Assembly: GCA_945861325.1 (NCBI GenBank)
Contig: CAMATY010000005.1
Location: forward strand, 1 to 40,199
Direction: 5' to 3'
DNA length: 40,199 bases
Source: Ferrithrix thermotolerans DSM 19514
GTDB lineage: Bacteria > Actinomycetota > Acidimicrobiia > Acidimicrobiales > Ilumatobacteraceae
Shown: positions 25,438 through 33,470 of the stretch, in pieces
How the letters are laid out: every line of letters begins with the position of its first letter
Numbering within the stretch: position 1 is the stretch's first letter
Notes under the pieces: model-generated
Databases searched by the model: none
What the model saw: only the letters and a program-made list of their open reading frames with translations
What the model was told of the DNA's origin: nothing
Translations under genes and position numbers: made by a program

Positions 25438-26940
25438 TTAAATTTTGTCAACTTTCTCCAGCTTTATCCGTGAATTGCGTCGCGCCGACCAGCAAGTGAG
25501 CGAACCGAGCACAAGCATAAAAATAATCGGACGATCACCAAGATGCGAATATAAAGTTCGACCGGTGCGTAGCGGTACATCAACAATGATTGCTTTTGCG
25601 TCACCGACGCCAACTCTATTTGTGATTTTTCCTTGTGGAGTGATTACTGCGCTAAAACCAGTTGTTGCTGCTTGAAGTGTCCAGCGGCCAGTTTCGCGTG
25701 CTCGCAGAGAGTTCGTTGCGAGCTGCTGAGTTTGCAAAATTGTGCCGTTGTAACTTGAGCCATTTGTTGGGTTAAGCAAAATTGTGCCGCCAGCCTCAAT
25801 GCCACTGTTTGCTCGGCCAGAGAAAAATGCTTCCCACGAAATTATTACTGCCACATCTGTCTTAGTCAGTTGCAACAATGCGGGGTCTTCACCTTTAACT
25901 GCGTCAAGAGGTATTCGGTCTACAGGTGCCCCAATTGCTTTAAGCAAACTTCGAAGACCAGATGGGACATATTCGCCAAACGGTACACGACGAACTTTGT
26001 CATATCGCGAGGTAATTTCACCGTTTGGTTGCACGACTATCTGAGCATTTGTAAAACGATTCAAGCCAGCATTTTCGGTGACACCAACTAGAAATTCGGC
26101 GTTGAGTCGCTTTGATTCGGATGAAATTTCTAGATATTCAGCGCTACTCGCAAAGTCAGCAACATCAATAACATTTTCTGGCCAAACAACAATGTCAAGA
26201 TTGTCCGTTGGTTGCAAAGTTTTGGTTACCTTCAGATGTCTGTCAACTGCATCGCGCGCTCTCGCATTTATTGCCAGAACTCCTTGTGACCCACCGCCTT
26301 GCACTAGGGCGACACGCAAAGTTTCATTTGTCGTGTGCACTGGGCTATAAGTCATTGCAAATGTTTGGATAACGATCAAAACCAGAAAAACGATCGCGAC
26401 GGGTTGCTGAGATTGTCGCCTGTCTAAATATCCGAAAATTAATGCGGCAGTTTGTAAAACGAACCAAGTTGCAATTATTGGCCCACCAATCGACACAGTG
26501 TCTGCGAATCGAGTTTGAGAAATTGAAATTGGAAGTGTCGCCAGTGGCACACCCCCAAACGGAAACGAAAACCGCAGTGCTTCTGTCAAAGTGTGAGCAA
26601 TTGGTTTTGAGAACATCGGCTGACCTAATCGCGACGAAGCGATTGTGGCGATCCCATGAAAACTCGCGAACAAAAGTGCTGCAATTATGTACCCAGGTGC
26701 AGTGAGAAACCACATCCAACCCATGCCAAGTGCCAGCCACGAAAAACCAAACGCACAGCCAACGAGAAATCTTTCTGGCGTACTTTCTGCTTTTATTGCT
26801 ACCTGAAAAAAGAGAACAAAACCTACGAAACAAAGTGGCCACCAGCCCCATGGTGGAAGCGAAAATCCGACAGTTAGTCCACTTATTGTTGCTGTTAAAA
26901 AACGCGAAAATTTAGTTCGATAAATTACTGATCCTGTCAT
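25438..26940 (-). CDS. lnt: Apolipoprotein N-acyltransferase-like protein with Ser at the nucleophile position
   Basis: This 500-aa protein has the Lnt layout: about six membrane helices in residues 12-200, then a carbon-nitrogen-hydrolase (nitrilase) domain, and a final membrane helix near 475. Catalytic Glu255 (VVWPEN) and Lys315 (YDKVRRVPFGEYVP) are present. The cysteine nucleophile (ICYE-type motif in E. coli) is replaced by Ser368 in VIISWEAFF, and no Cys lies nearby. Lnt adds the third acyl chain to lipoproteins; whether this variant can do so is doubtful or uses different chemistry. The NPTNGSSYNGT loop is conserved. It overlaps the upstream M48 gene by 4 bp (ATGA), and lgt is encoded 1.3 kb away. 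Confidence 0.85.
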   Translation of the reverse strand: MTGSVIYRTKFSRFLTATISGLTVGFSLPPWGWWPLCFVGFVLFFQVAIKAESTPERFLVGCAFGFSWLALGMGWMWFLTAPGYIIAALLFASFHGIATIASSRLGQPMFSKPIAHTLTEALRFSFPFGGVPLATLPISISQTRFADTVSIGGPIIATWFVLQTAALIFGYLDRRQSQQPVAIVFLVLIVIQTFAMTYSPVHTTNETLRVALVQGGGSQGVLAINARARDAVDRHLKVTKTLQPTDNLDIVVWPENVIDVADFASSAEYLEISSESKRLNAEFLVGVTENAGLNRFTNAQIVVQPNGEITSRYDKVRRVPFGEYVPSGLRSLLKAIGAPVDRIPLDAVKGEDPALLQLTKTDVAVIISWEAFFSGRANSGIEAGGTILLNPTNGSSYNGTILQTQQLATNSLRARETGRWTLQAATTGFSAVITPQGKITNRVGVGDAKAIIVDVPLRTGRTLYSHLGDRPIIFMLVLGSLTCWSARRNSRIKLEKVDKI

Positions 26941-27830
26941 CTAAACGGATCTTCGGTTTGCAGAAGAGCTTCAAGCCGAGTTGCGCGTTCCCGAGCAGGT
27001 GGATGAGAAGAAACCAAAATTTGGTCGTGAGAAAATTGCTCTAAGTAGTTTGTTTGATCTGCAACTCGTGACAGCGCATGTAGCAACTCTCTTCCAAAGC
27101 CCATATGCACTACTCGTCTGTCTGCTTGAAATTCAGAGCTATAACCCACAGCGTTGCTGAGTGTCTGGGCGACAATCAAGCCGGAGACGAAAATTGAAGA
27201 AACTATTGTTAATGCGGCTGAGGCAAGAATGCCAAAAAACTTAACGATTGAAAGTCGAGAGCCAAGTGTGTCCGAAATTGCTTCAGCAATAGTTTGCAGA
27301 ATGAAACCAGTTCTAGCGAGTAGCAGAATTGGCAAACTAAGCCATTGGGCGACTGTTAATGCAACGGTATGCGAACCAAGATGATGACTTAGTTCATGAG
27401 CAAGCACTCCAGTGAGTTCATTGTTGTCAAGTTCATTTACTGCAAACGACGAAACGACTAACAGGTGTCCGCCAGAGGCGAACGCATTTAGTTCGTTCGA
27501 ATCAACAACTGCCAAGAGAAAACTACTGGTTGAGATGTGATTCGCTTTCGCAACTCTTCGCCAGGCTTGGTATAACGCAACAGACTCTTCATAAGTTGGC
27601 TGCCGTGCACCCAACAAGCGAGCTAAAAATAACTTCTGAATTGATTTCGAAAATAAGATGATGCCCAGTGACAAGGCAGCAAAAGCAAAAAGCGGGAATG
27701 AAACACCAGTGAATTTCCAAAAAGGAAGCCAAAAAATAGCAATTGCTATTGCCCATGTTGGAAGCAGAGCCGCCACAGGAGCAAGTGAACTTATTGCCGC
27801 TAAATCGACCTGACGCTTTGCGGGTGCCAC
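26937..27830 (-). CDS. M48-family membrane metalloprotease (HtpX/BlaR1-like)
   Basis: This 297-aa protein has two N-terminal membrane helices (about 26-62). The zinc motif HELSH (His145-His149) follows in VLAHELSHHLGSH, then two more helices (about 160-222), and the third zinc ligand Glu233 is in SSEFQADRRVV. These are M48 peptidase features; the site faces the cytoplasm in HtpX, which degrades damaged membrane proteins. It is the first gene of an operon with lnt and the epimerase. GTG 27830 is the start used. Confidence 0.88.
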   Translation of the reverse strand: MAPAKRQVDLAAISSLAPVAALLPTWAIAIAIFWLPFWKFTGVSFPLFAFAALSLGIILFSKSIQKLFLARLLGARQPTYEESVALYQAWRRVAKANHISTSSFLLAVVDSNELNAFASGGHLLVVSSFAVNELDNNELTGVLAHELSHHLGSHTVALTVAQWLSLPILLLARTGFILQTIAEAISDTLGSRLSIVKFFGILASAALTIVSSIFVSGLIVAQTLSNAVGYSSEFQADRRVVHMGFGRELLHALSRVADQTNYLEQFSHDQILVSSHPPARERATRLEALLQTEDPFR

Positions 27831-27874
27831 CTATTAAGTAGACCAGCAATAGCCCGTTTTTAGCAACTTCGGTT

Positions 27875-27880
27875 TACACT
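27875..27880 (+). promoter_or_regulatory. -10 element TACACT for the ferredoxin gene
   Basis: TACACT lies 8 nt before ATG 27889 in the 58-bp space divergent from the M48 gene. No Shine-Dalgarno sequence is visible. Confidence 0.45.
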
Positions 27881-27888
27881 CGGTTTCT

Positions 27889-28200
27889 ATGAGTGCAACG
27901 CGTGAAGAGCGAATTGTGCTGCATCAACGTAATGAGAAGTGGCAAAATCCACCAGTTCGCATTGAGATGCCAGAGTGTATTAATTGTGACGCATGTCTGC
28001 GCGCTTGCCCACCTCAGTTTGGGGCGATATTCAATTTTGGAACCGACGTTGTGATAATTCCAGAATTGTGTAGTGGCTGCGATAAATGTTTGCCAGCGTG
28101 TCCTGTTAATTGCATTTATCCATTTGCTGACTGGCAGACTACGAGTTACCCAAGTGAGTGGTGGAGCGAACCAGGTAGCAAAAATGATCCGTACTTATAA
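27889..28200 (+). CDS. 2[4Fe-4S] ferredoxin
   Basis: This 103-aa protein has two cluster motifs, CINCDACLRACP (Cys30, 33, 36, 40) and CSGCDKCLPACP (Cys61, 64, 67, 71). One further Cys sits at 75. The N-terminal 25 residues and a Trp/Ser/Pro-rich tail (WQTTSYPSEWWSEPG) extend beyond the minimal bacterial ferredoxin. It is a cytosolic electron carrier; the partner enzyme is not identifiable. It stands alone, divergent from the M48 gene and 22 bp upstream of lgt. Confidence 0.9.
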   Translation: MSATREERIVLHQRNEKWQNPPVRIEMPECINCDACLRACPPQFGAIFNFGTDVVIIPELCSGCDKCLPACPVNCIYPFADWQTTSYPSEWWSEPGSKNDPYL

Positions 28201-28208
28201 TAACTACT

Positions 28209-28214
28209 TATGAT
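28209..28214 (+). promoter_or_regulatory. -10 element TATGAT for lgt
   Basis: TATGAT lies 8 nt before ATG 28223, supporting that ATG as a leaderless start, although homology alone would favour ATG 28274. Confidence 0.4.
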
Positions 28215-28222
28215 CCTGGCTA

Positions 28223-29134
28223 ATGATTTTGGCGAGCAATCGAAATTTATTATTTTGCGACTGCACAACTAATATGAAATCAGTGTTTGAAACTTTGCCG
28301 AGCCCATCACAAGGCTCAGTTGAAATTTTTTCGTTGCGGCTCAACGCCTACGGATTAATGATCGCGCTTGGCGTCATCGCCGCAGTTTGGTTATTCAAAA
28401 AACGACTCGTCGAGCGTGGGCATGAGAATCCAGACGACGCAGGTTCGATCGCAATGGTTGCTGTACCGATTGGCATCATCGGTGCTCGCGCGTATCACGT
28501 AGCCACCGATTGGGAAAGATTTCAAGGAAACTGGATTGATGTCGTAAAAATTTGGCACGGCGGCCTTGGGATTTGGGGTGGCATCACAGTCGGAGTTATC
28601 TCCGGAATTTTTGCTGCACGCAAACGCAAACTTGGGATCGCCTTTGGATTGACTTGTGTCGCACCAGGGCTTGCACTCGCTCAGTCAATTGGTCGATGGG
28701 GTAATTGGTTTAATCAAGAACTTTTTGGCAGACCAACAACACTGCCGTGGGCATTAGAAATTTCAGCCACCAATGCAAAGTCGGCAGGTTTTGAGCCCGG
28801 TACAACATTTCATCCGACATTTTTATATGAGTCACTTGGCTGTTTAATTTTATGTGTCGCGTTACTCAAAATTGAAGGGCGATGGCGCCCGAAAGACGGT
28901 CGCCTTTTCGGGATGTATGTTGCTGGCTATTCATTTCTGAGATTTTTTGTAGAGTCGCTGCGAATTGATACAGCAAAACATATTGGTGGTTTGCGCTTAA
29001 ATCAATGGACAGCGATCGTAGTTTTTACACTTGCCGTCGCGTATCTAATCATTGATCGTCTCGTAGAATTAGAGTCGTGGCCGAGAAAATTTCAAAAGAA
29101 ACTGTCGTCAAAGTCTCGCGACTCGCAAGACTAA
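28223..29134 (+). CDS. lgt: Prolipoprotein diacylglyceryl transferase
   Basis: This polytopic membrane enzyme (303 aa from ATG 28223) transfers diacylglycerol from phosphatidylglycerol to the lipobox Cys. The Lgt signature SIGRWGNWFNQELFGRPT is present, as are IWHGGLGIWGG, GARAYHV and LRFFVESLRID. The N-terminus is uncertain: typical Lgt proteins start near LPSPSQG, which would suit ATG 28274 (286 aa). However, only ATG 28223 has a -10 element at leaderless distance, and neither has a Shine-Dalgarno site. The 3' end overlaps gatC by 58 bp. With lnt across the divergent junction, the region encodes two steps of lipoprotein acylation. Confidence 0.92.
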   Translation: MILASNRNLLFCDCTTNMKSVFETLPSPSQGSVEIFSLRLNAYGLMIALGVIAAVWLFKKRLVERGHENPDDAGSIAMVAVPIGIIGARAYHVATDWERFQGNWIDVVKIWHGGLGIWGGITVGVISGIFAARKRKLGIAFGLTCVAPGLALAQSIGRWGNWFNQELFGRPTTLPWALEISATNAKSAGFEPGTTFHPTFLYESLGCLILCVALLKIEGRWRPKDGRLFGMYVAGYSFLRFFVESLRIDTAKHIGGLRLNQWTAIVVFTLAVAYLIIDRLVELESWPRKFQKKLSSKSRDSQD

Positions 29135-29379
29135 GTCTTACTACTGAAGAAACCGAGCGGATGACAGCCCAGTTGGCTGGCATGCTCGAACATTTTCGAG
29201 ATATTGACGCTCTTGATCTCGCATCGGTTGAGCCGATGACTCAGCCGTATCCATTGAAAAATGTATTGCGCAAAGATGTTGAGTTGCCATCGTTAGATCG
29301 CGATGAAGTCCTTGATCAAGCACCCGCCGCCGAGAGTGGTCGCTTTCGCGTTCCGCCAACTATTGGTTTCGACGTTTAA
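29077..29379 (+). CDS. gatC: Aspartyl/glutamyl-tRNA amidotransferase subunit C
   Basis: This 100-aa protein reads ISKETVVKVSRLARLSLT near the start, then MLEHFRDIDALD, VEPMTQPYPLKNVLRKD and RFRVPPTIGFDV. This is the entire GatC wrap-around fold. GatC stabilises the GatA-GatB complex that converts Glu-tRNA(Gln) or Asp-tRNA(Asn) to the amide form. GTG 29077 gives the normal N-terminus and lies inside lgt, so the two genes overlap by 58 bp in different frames. gatA starts 3 bp after its stop. Confidence 0.93.
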   Translation: MAEKISKETVVKVSRLARLSLTTEETERMTAQLAGMLEHFRDIDALDLASVEPMTQPYPLKNVLRKDVELPSLDRDEVLDQAPAAESGRFRVPPTIGFDV

Positions 29380-29382
29380 CAG

Positions 29383-30798
29383 ATGCAGAAACTTGTTGAC
29401 ATTGTCGCCGGCGTAACTAACGGTTCGCTTAAAGCAAGTGCAGTCGTCGAAGAGCATTTGGCACGAATCGTCGCCCGTGAAAGTGAGATTCATGCCTTCA
29501 ATTTGGTGACAGCAGATCAGGCGCGCACCGATGCCGCAAAAGTTGACGAAGATGTAAAGGCTGGCAAAAAAGTTGGGGCACTAGCGGGTGTGCCGATCGC
29601 GCTGAAAGACAACATGTGCACGCGCGGTGTTGAAACAACTTGCTCATCAAAAATATTGCAAGGTTGGAAGCCACCATACGATGCAACGGTCGTTACAAAG
29701 TTGCGCGCTGCCGGCGCTGTGATCATGGGTAAAACTAATCTTGACGAATTCGCAATGGGTTCGAGCACTGAGAACTCGGCGTTTGGTCCCACTAAAAATC
29801 CACATGATGTTTCGCGTGTGCCTGGTGGATCAAGTGGCGGTAGCGCAGCAGCAGTAAGCGCAGGTTTTGCTGCCGCATCTTTGGGTAGCGACACTGGTGG
29901 AAGTATTCGTCAGCCGGCTGCGTTGTGTGGAGTTGTTGGTGTGAAACCGACTTATGGAGTTGTTTCGCGCTACGGACTCGTCGCGTTTGCCAGCAGTCTG
30001 GATCAGATTGGACCATTCACAAGTGATGTGCGTGACGCAGCGACATTGCTCGAAGTTATTTCTGGTCATGACCCGATGGATTCAACTTCAATTCCGCAGC
30101 CTGCGCCGTCGCTTGTTTCGGTTCTTGATCACGGTGTTGCAGGCATGCGCATCGGCAGAGTTACAGATCTGCCAGAGGGCTGTGAGCCAGATGTTCTTGC
30201 TCGACTTGAGGCCGCGTTTGACGCCTTGCGCAGTGCTGGGGCGATAATCGTTGATATTAAATTGCCGTCAATTCAATATTGTCTGACTGCGTATTATTTA
30301 ATTGCACCGGCAGAGGCCAGCAGCAATCTCGCGCGCTACGACGGTGTTCGCTATGGCAACCGCGTTGACGCTGCGGATTTAAATTCAATGTATGCGGCAA
30401 CTCGCGAGGCTGGTTTTGGTGAAGAAGTGAAACGTCGGATCATGCTTGGAACATACGCGTTGTCGGCTGGCTATTACGACGCGTATTACGGCAAGGCGCT
30501 TAAAGTTCGCCGATTGATTTCAGACGATTTTGCTCACGCCTACGAAAAAACAGATGTAATTCTCACGCCAACTTCACCTTCGGTTGCATTTAAGTTTGGC
30601 TCAAAAACCGATAATCCGTTGGCGATGTACTTGTGTGATGTGTTTACGATTCCAACAAATTTGGCGGGTCATCCCGCAATGAGCGTGCCATTTGGAACAG
30701 GCGCAGATTCGATGCCAGTTGGCGTGCAAGTTCTGGCGACAACTCTTGGTGAGCAAGCAATGTTCAAAGTCGCTGCCGAACTTGAGAGGTCGTTATGA
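29383..30798 (+). CDS. gatA: Glutamyl-tRNA amidotransferase subunit A
   Basis: This 471-aa amidase-signature enzyme has catalytic Lys in PIALKDN, the Gly/Ser-rich box PGGSSGGSAAAVSAGFAAASLGS with the cis-Ser, and nucleophile Ser in SDTGGSIRQPA. GatA hydrolyses glutamine and passes ammonia to GatB. Length is standard (about 480). The stop overlaps the gatB start by 4 bp (ATGA). Confidence 0.95.
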   Translation: MQKLVDIVAGVTNGSLKASAVVEEHLARIVARESEIHAFNLVTADQARTDAAKVDEDVKAGKKVGALAGVPIALKDNMCTRGVETTCSSKILQGWKPPYDATVVTKLRAAGAVIMGKTNLDEFAMGSSTENSAFGPTKNPHDVSRVPGGSSGGSAAAVSAGFAAASLGSDTGGSIRQPAALCGVVGVKPTYGVVSRYGLVAFASSLDQIGPFTSDVRDAATLLEVISGHDPMDSTSIPQPAPSLVSVLDHGVAGMRIGRVTDLPEGCEPDVLARLEAAFDALRSAGAIIVDIKLPSIQYCLTAYYLIAPAEASSNLARYDGVRYGNRVDAADLNSMYAATREAGFGEEVKRRIMLGTYALSAGYYDAYYGKALKVRRLISDDFAHAYEKTDVILTPTSPSVAFKFGSKTDNPLAMYLCDVFTIPTNLAGHPAMSVPFGTGADSMPVGVQVLATTLGEQAMFKVAAELERSL

Positions 30799-32234
30799 GC
30801 GAAGTCGCAGCACTTCCTAACGGTTGGCAATTAATTGTTGGTCTAGAAGTTCACGTTGAACTAGCGACGAAAACAAAAATGTTTAGTGCTAGTGCAAATA
30901 GATTCGGCGATGAACCGAACACGAATATTGATCCTGTGACACTGGGTTTGCCAGGTGCTCTGCCTGTTCTAAATCAACATGCCATCGAACTTGCAATACG
31001 AATTGGTTTGGCGTTGAATTGCAAAGTTCAGCCGTGCACATTTCACCGAAAAAACTATTTTTATCCAGACCTACCTAAGGCATATCAAATAACGCAATAT
31101 GACCATCCATTAAATATTGACGGACATTTAATGTTGCCAGGAGATGTGCGCATCGGCATTGAACGCGCTCACCTTGAAGAAGACACAGGTAAGTCGACAC
31201 ATTTCGGTGGTTCTTCAGGTCGTATTCACGGCAGCGATTATTCGCTAATCGACTTTAATCGTGCTGGTGTGCCACTTGTTGAGATCGTTTCGCGGCCCGA
31301 CATTCGCACTTCAGAGCAAGCACGCCAATATGTTGGCGAGTTGCGTTCTATTTTGTTGGCTGTCGGTGCAAGCGATGCAAAAATGGAAGAAGGTTCAATG
31401 CGCTGCGACGTCAACGTTTCAGTTCATAAGCTCGGCACACCGTTTGGTACGCGTTGTGAAATAAAAAACGTCAACTCAATTCGCTCTGTTGGTCGGGCGA
31501 TTGATTATGAAGCACGCCGTCAGGTGGATGTTATTGAAGGCGGCGGCACTATTCGTCAAGAAACTCGCCACTGGGATGATGCGACTGGGCGTACAGAAAC
31601 TCTGCGCACAAAAGAAGATGCCGATGATTATCGGTATTTTTTAGAGCCCGACCTTGTGCCACTCGTGCCGGACCAGTCTTGGATTGATGCCGTTCGAGCA
31701 GCATTGCCGGTATTGCCAGCAGCACGACGACAAGCATTGGCCGAACTTTGTGGCGTTGATAAAGACGGCGAGTCGGCGTTCGTAGTTGTTGAGCGTGGGC
31801 AAGATGATTATGTCTCAGCCGTTGTCGCAGCGGGTGGAGATCCACGTCGTGCAGTTGTGTATGTTCAGCAAGCATTCGCCGAACAGTCCGCTACTCCAAA
31901 AGTGCCAGCAAAAGATTTGGCTGCACTAACAATTCTTGAACGCGATGCAAAAGTAACTTCAACTCAAGCCAAAACCTTGTTGACTGATTTGATCGAAGCA
32001 GGGGGCGGCGATGTTTCAGCGATGGCGACCAAGCGTGGATTCGAAGCACTTGACAAAAGTGCAGTTGAGGCGATGGTTGACGCTGCGATCGCAGCCGAAC
32101 CTGGGGCGTGGCAAAAGTATTGCAACGGTGAAGAAAAAGCGCTTGGAGCATTAGTCGGTGCAGTGATGAAATCTTCAAAAGGCAAGGCTGACGGCAAGGT
32201 AATCACGGCATTACTTCAAGCAAAACGCACTTAA
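30795..32234 (+). CDS. gatB: Aspartyl/glutamyl-tRNA amidotransferase subunit B
   Basis: This 479-aa protein contains the kinase-like GatB catalytic domain (IVGLEVHVELATKTKMFS, YPDLPKAYQITQYD, HLEEDTGKSTH, FNRAGVPLVEIVSRPDI, EIKNVNSIRSV, YRYFLEPDL). A helical linker and a C-terminal YqeY-like tail that binds tRNA follow. It activates the tRNA-bound carboxylate with ATP and amidates it. The last 72 bp (codons for VMKSSKGKADGKVITALLQA and KRT) have a second diverged copy 1168 bp downstream, and a gene on the other strand ends 24 bp inside this gene. The present 3' end may be a replacement brought in by recombination. Confidence 0.95.
   Translation: MSEVAALPNGWQLIVGLEVHVELATKTKMFSASANRFGDEPNTNIDPVTLGLPGALPVLNQHAIELAIRIGLALNCKVQPCTFHRKNYFYPDLPKAYQITQYDHPLNIDGHLMLPGDVRIGIERAHLEEDTGKSTHFGGSSGRIHGSDYSLIDFNRAGVPLVEIVSRPDIRTSEQARQYVGELRSILLAVGASDAKMEEGSMRCDVNVSVHKLGTPFGTRCEIKNVNSIRSVGRAIDYEARRQVDVIEGGGTIRQETRHWDDATGRTETLRTKEDADDYRYFLEPDLVPLVPDQSWIDAVRAALPVLPAARRQALAELCGVDKDGESAFVVVERGQDDYVSAVVAAGGDPRRAVVYVQQAFAEQSATPKVPAKDLAALTILERDAKVTSTQAKTLLTDLIEAGGGDVSAMATKRGFEALDKSAVEAMVDAAIAAEPGAWQKYCNGEEKALGALVGAVMKSSKGKADGKVITALLQAKRT
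32163..32234 (+). repeat. Direct repeat copy 1: 3' end of gatB
   Basis: The last 24 codons of gatB, including TAA. It matches 33331-33402 at 63 of 72 positions without gaps. Confidence 0.9.
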
Positions 32235-33299
32235 TTTAACTATTTCAGCCGCAAGGAGTTTTGTTCCGACCGCATTGATGTGAGCCTGATCTAAGAAAAC
32301 GCTTATTTCAGTTTGATCAAAGATGTCAATTGCTGAGCAGGTAATTTCAGGATCACTGAGGTTAATGAATTCTTGATATCCAAACATATAGAGAAAATCA
32401 AGTTTCCGCCCGAAGCTTTTCCGGAGTTCAGTTTCGTATTTGTTTGGATTTTTTTTGAGGTGGAGTACGGGTTCCAATATTGCTTTAAAACCAATATCTC
32501 GTGAACTTGCCCACACATTAATTTCATTAATTAAATCTGTTTTAGCTTTTGCAGTTGCTGTTGCGTGAGTTTTCCAAGATTTCTTTGCAAGTTGACGGTG
32601 AATCGTGCGTACCAGTAAAGATATATCGCCGAGTCGTCTGAGAACTTTTAAAGTTAGAACCTCATAACTTGGATACGTGTCAAGGCCCACGTCGTTTATG
32701 CCAAACAGGATCACAATTACATCGCCAGAATTAAATTGTTTTTCAATTGCTTGCATTCGCGCAAAGTTATTCTCAATGGTTGCTCCACTTACGCCGTAAT
32801 TAATTACTTTAAAACCAGTATTGCTCTCCGAAAATATCTTTTGAACATTTGACGCGGTAGTCATCTCATCGGGAACTTCAAAATTATGGAGTGTTGAGCT
32901 ACCAAAAAGATAAAAGTTATGTTGTGTTGAGATTGGCTCAAATGAAGTTTTTCGTAAATTGCCTTCTACGGAAAAGAACTGTCCTGCGCAGTTCTTTGCG
33001 ACTAAGTATTTTCCGCCTGAGGCATTCGTCATTTTGAGTCCGGATCGGTCTTTGGTGAGGGTTTGCATCTCGGTCCAGAAGTGACGTGTTAAATAGTCGG
33101 AATTAATATTTGGCTCAATTTTGCTAATTTTTTCAAAGTCATAAAATCGTGCACTTGTCGGCTTCATGTTTGGATCTCGATTAATTGTCCATTCATGATG
33201 ACGTTGCCGAAGAAAAAGTTCCATCAGCATGACAACAATCGCCGTCAGACCGATCAACTTGGTAATTAACATTGGCCCAACTTGTAGTAAATTGACCAT
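32211..33299 (-). CDS. SGNH/GDSL-type hydrolase with N-terminal membrane anchor
   Basis: This 362-aa protein begins with one membrane helix (about 10-28, MLITKLIGLTAIVVMLMELF). The SGNH blocks follow: block I FYLFGSSTLHNFEVP (nucleophile Ser), block II YGVSGATIENN, block III LFGIND and block V DQAHINAVG (catalytic Asp-x-x-His). The site is complete, so a secreted, membrane-anchored esterase is likely, for example a glycan O-acetyl esterase; the substrate is unknown. ATG 33299 puts the helix at the N-terminus, whereas an upstream ATG (33374) lies in the duplicated gatB sequence. The gene is AT-richer than its neighbours (32761-32820 has 21 of 60 G+C; 31741-31800 in gatB has 34 of 60) and its stop lies inside gatB. 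It is probably acquired. Confidence 0.82.
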   Translation of the reverse strand: MVNLLQVGPMLITKLIGLTAIVVMLMELFLRQRHHEWTINRDPNMKPTSARFYDFEKISKIEPNINSDYLTRHFWTEMQTLTKDRSGLKMTNASGGKYLVAKNCAGQFFSVEGNLRKTSFEPISTQHNFYLFGSSTLHNFEVPDEMTTASNVQKIFSESNTGFKVINYGVSGATIENNFARMQAIEKQFNSGDVIVILFGINDVGLDTYPSYEVLTLKVLRRLGDISLLVRTIHRQLAKKSWKTHATATAKAKTDLINEINVWASSRDIGFKAILEPVLHLKKNPNKYETELRKSFGRKLDFLYMFGYQEFINLSDPEITCSAIDIFDQTEISVFLDQAHINAVGTKLLAAEIVKLSAFCLK

Positions 33300-33330
33300 C
33301 GTTAAATAAGAGTTTAGGAGAAAGCAAATT

Positions 33331-33402
33331 GAGGTGAAATTCTCAAAAGGCAAGGCTGATGGCAAGGTAATCACAGCATTACTTCACGCAAAACGCCCGT
33401 AA
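33331..33402 (+). repeat. Direct repeat copy 2: remnant of a gatB 3' end
   Basis: This copy reads as 24 gatB-like codons in frame to a TAA, with differences from copy 1 partly silent (GAC/GAT, ACG/ACA) and partly coding (Gln to His, Thr to Pro). No upstream gatB sequence accompanies it, so it is a displaced fragment and not a gene. Confidence 0.88.
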
Positions 33403-33425
33403 ATGCCTGTTGTAAGGCCTTCGCC

Positions 33426-33444
33426 TAATGTTAGGCTACCCTAA
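33426..33444 (+). promoter_or_regulatory. IdeR/DtxR-type iron box
   Basis: TAATGTTAGGCTACCCTAA matches the IdeR/DtxR consensus TTAGGTTAGGCTAACCTAA at 16 of 19 positions. It sits 26 bp before the GTG of the FTR1 permease gene, where a bound Fe(II)-IdeR repressor would block transcription in iron-replete cells. Confidence 0.72.
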
Positions 33445-33470
33445 CAAATCAATCGGAAGGGAATTTAGTA

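Noticed and set aside
33331-33402. Second gatB or a small gene at the downstream repeat
   Set aside because: Only 24 codons of the gatB tail are present with no start or upstream domain, so it is a remnant.
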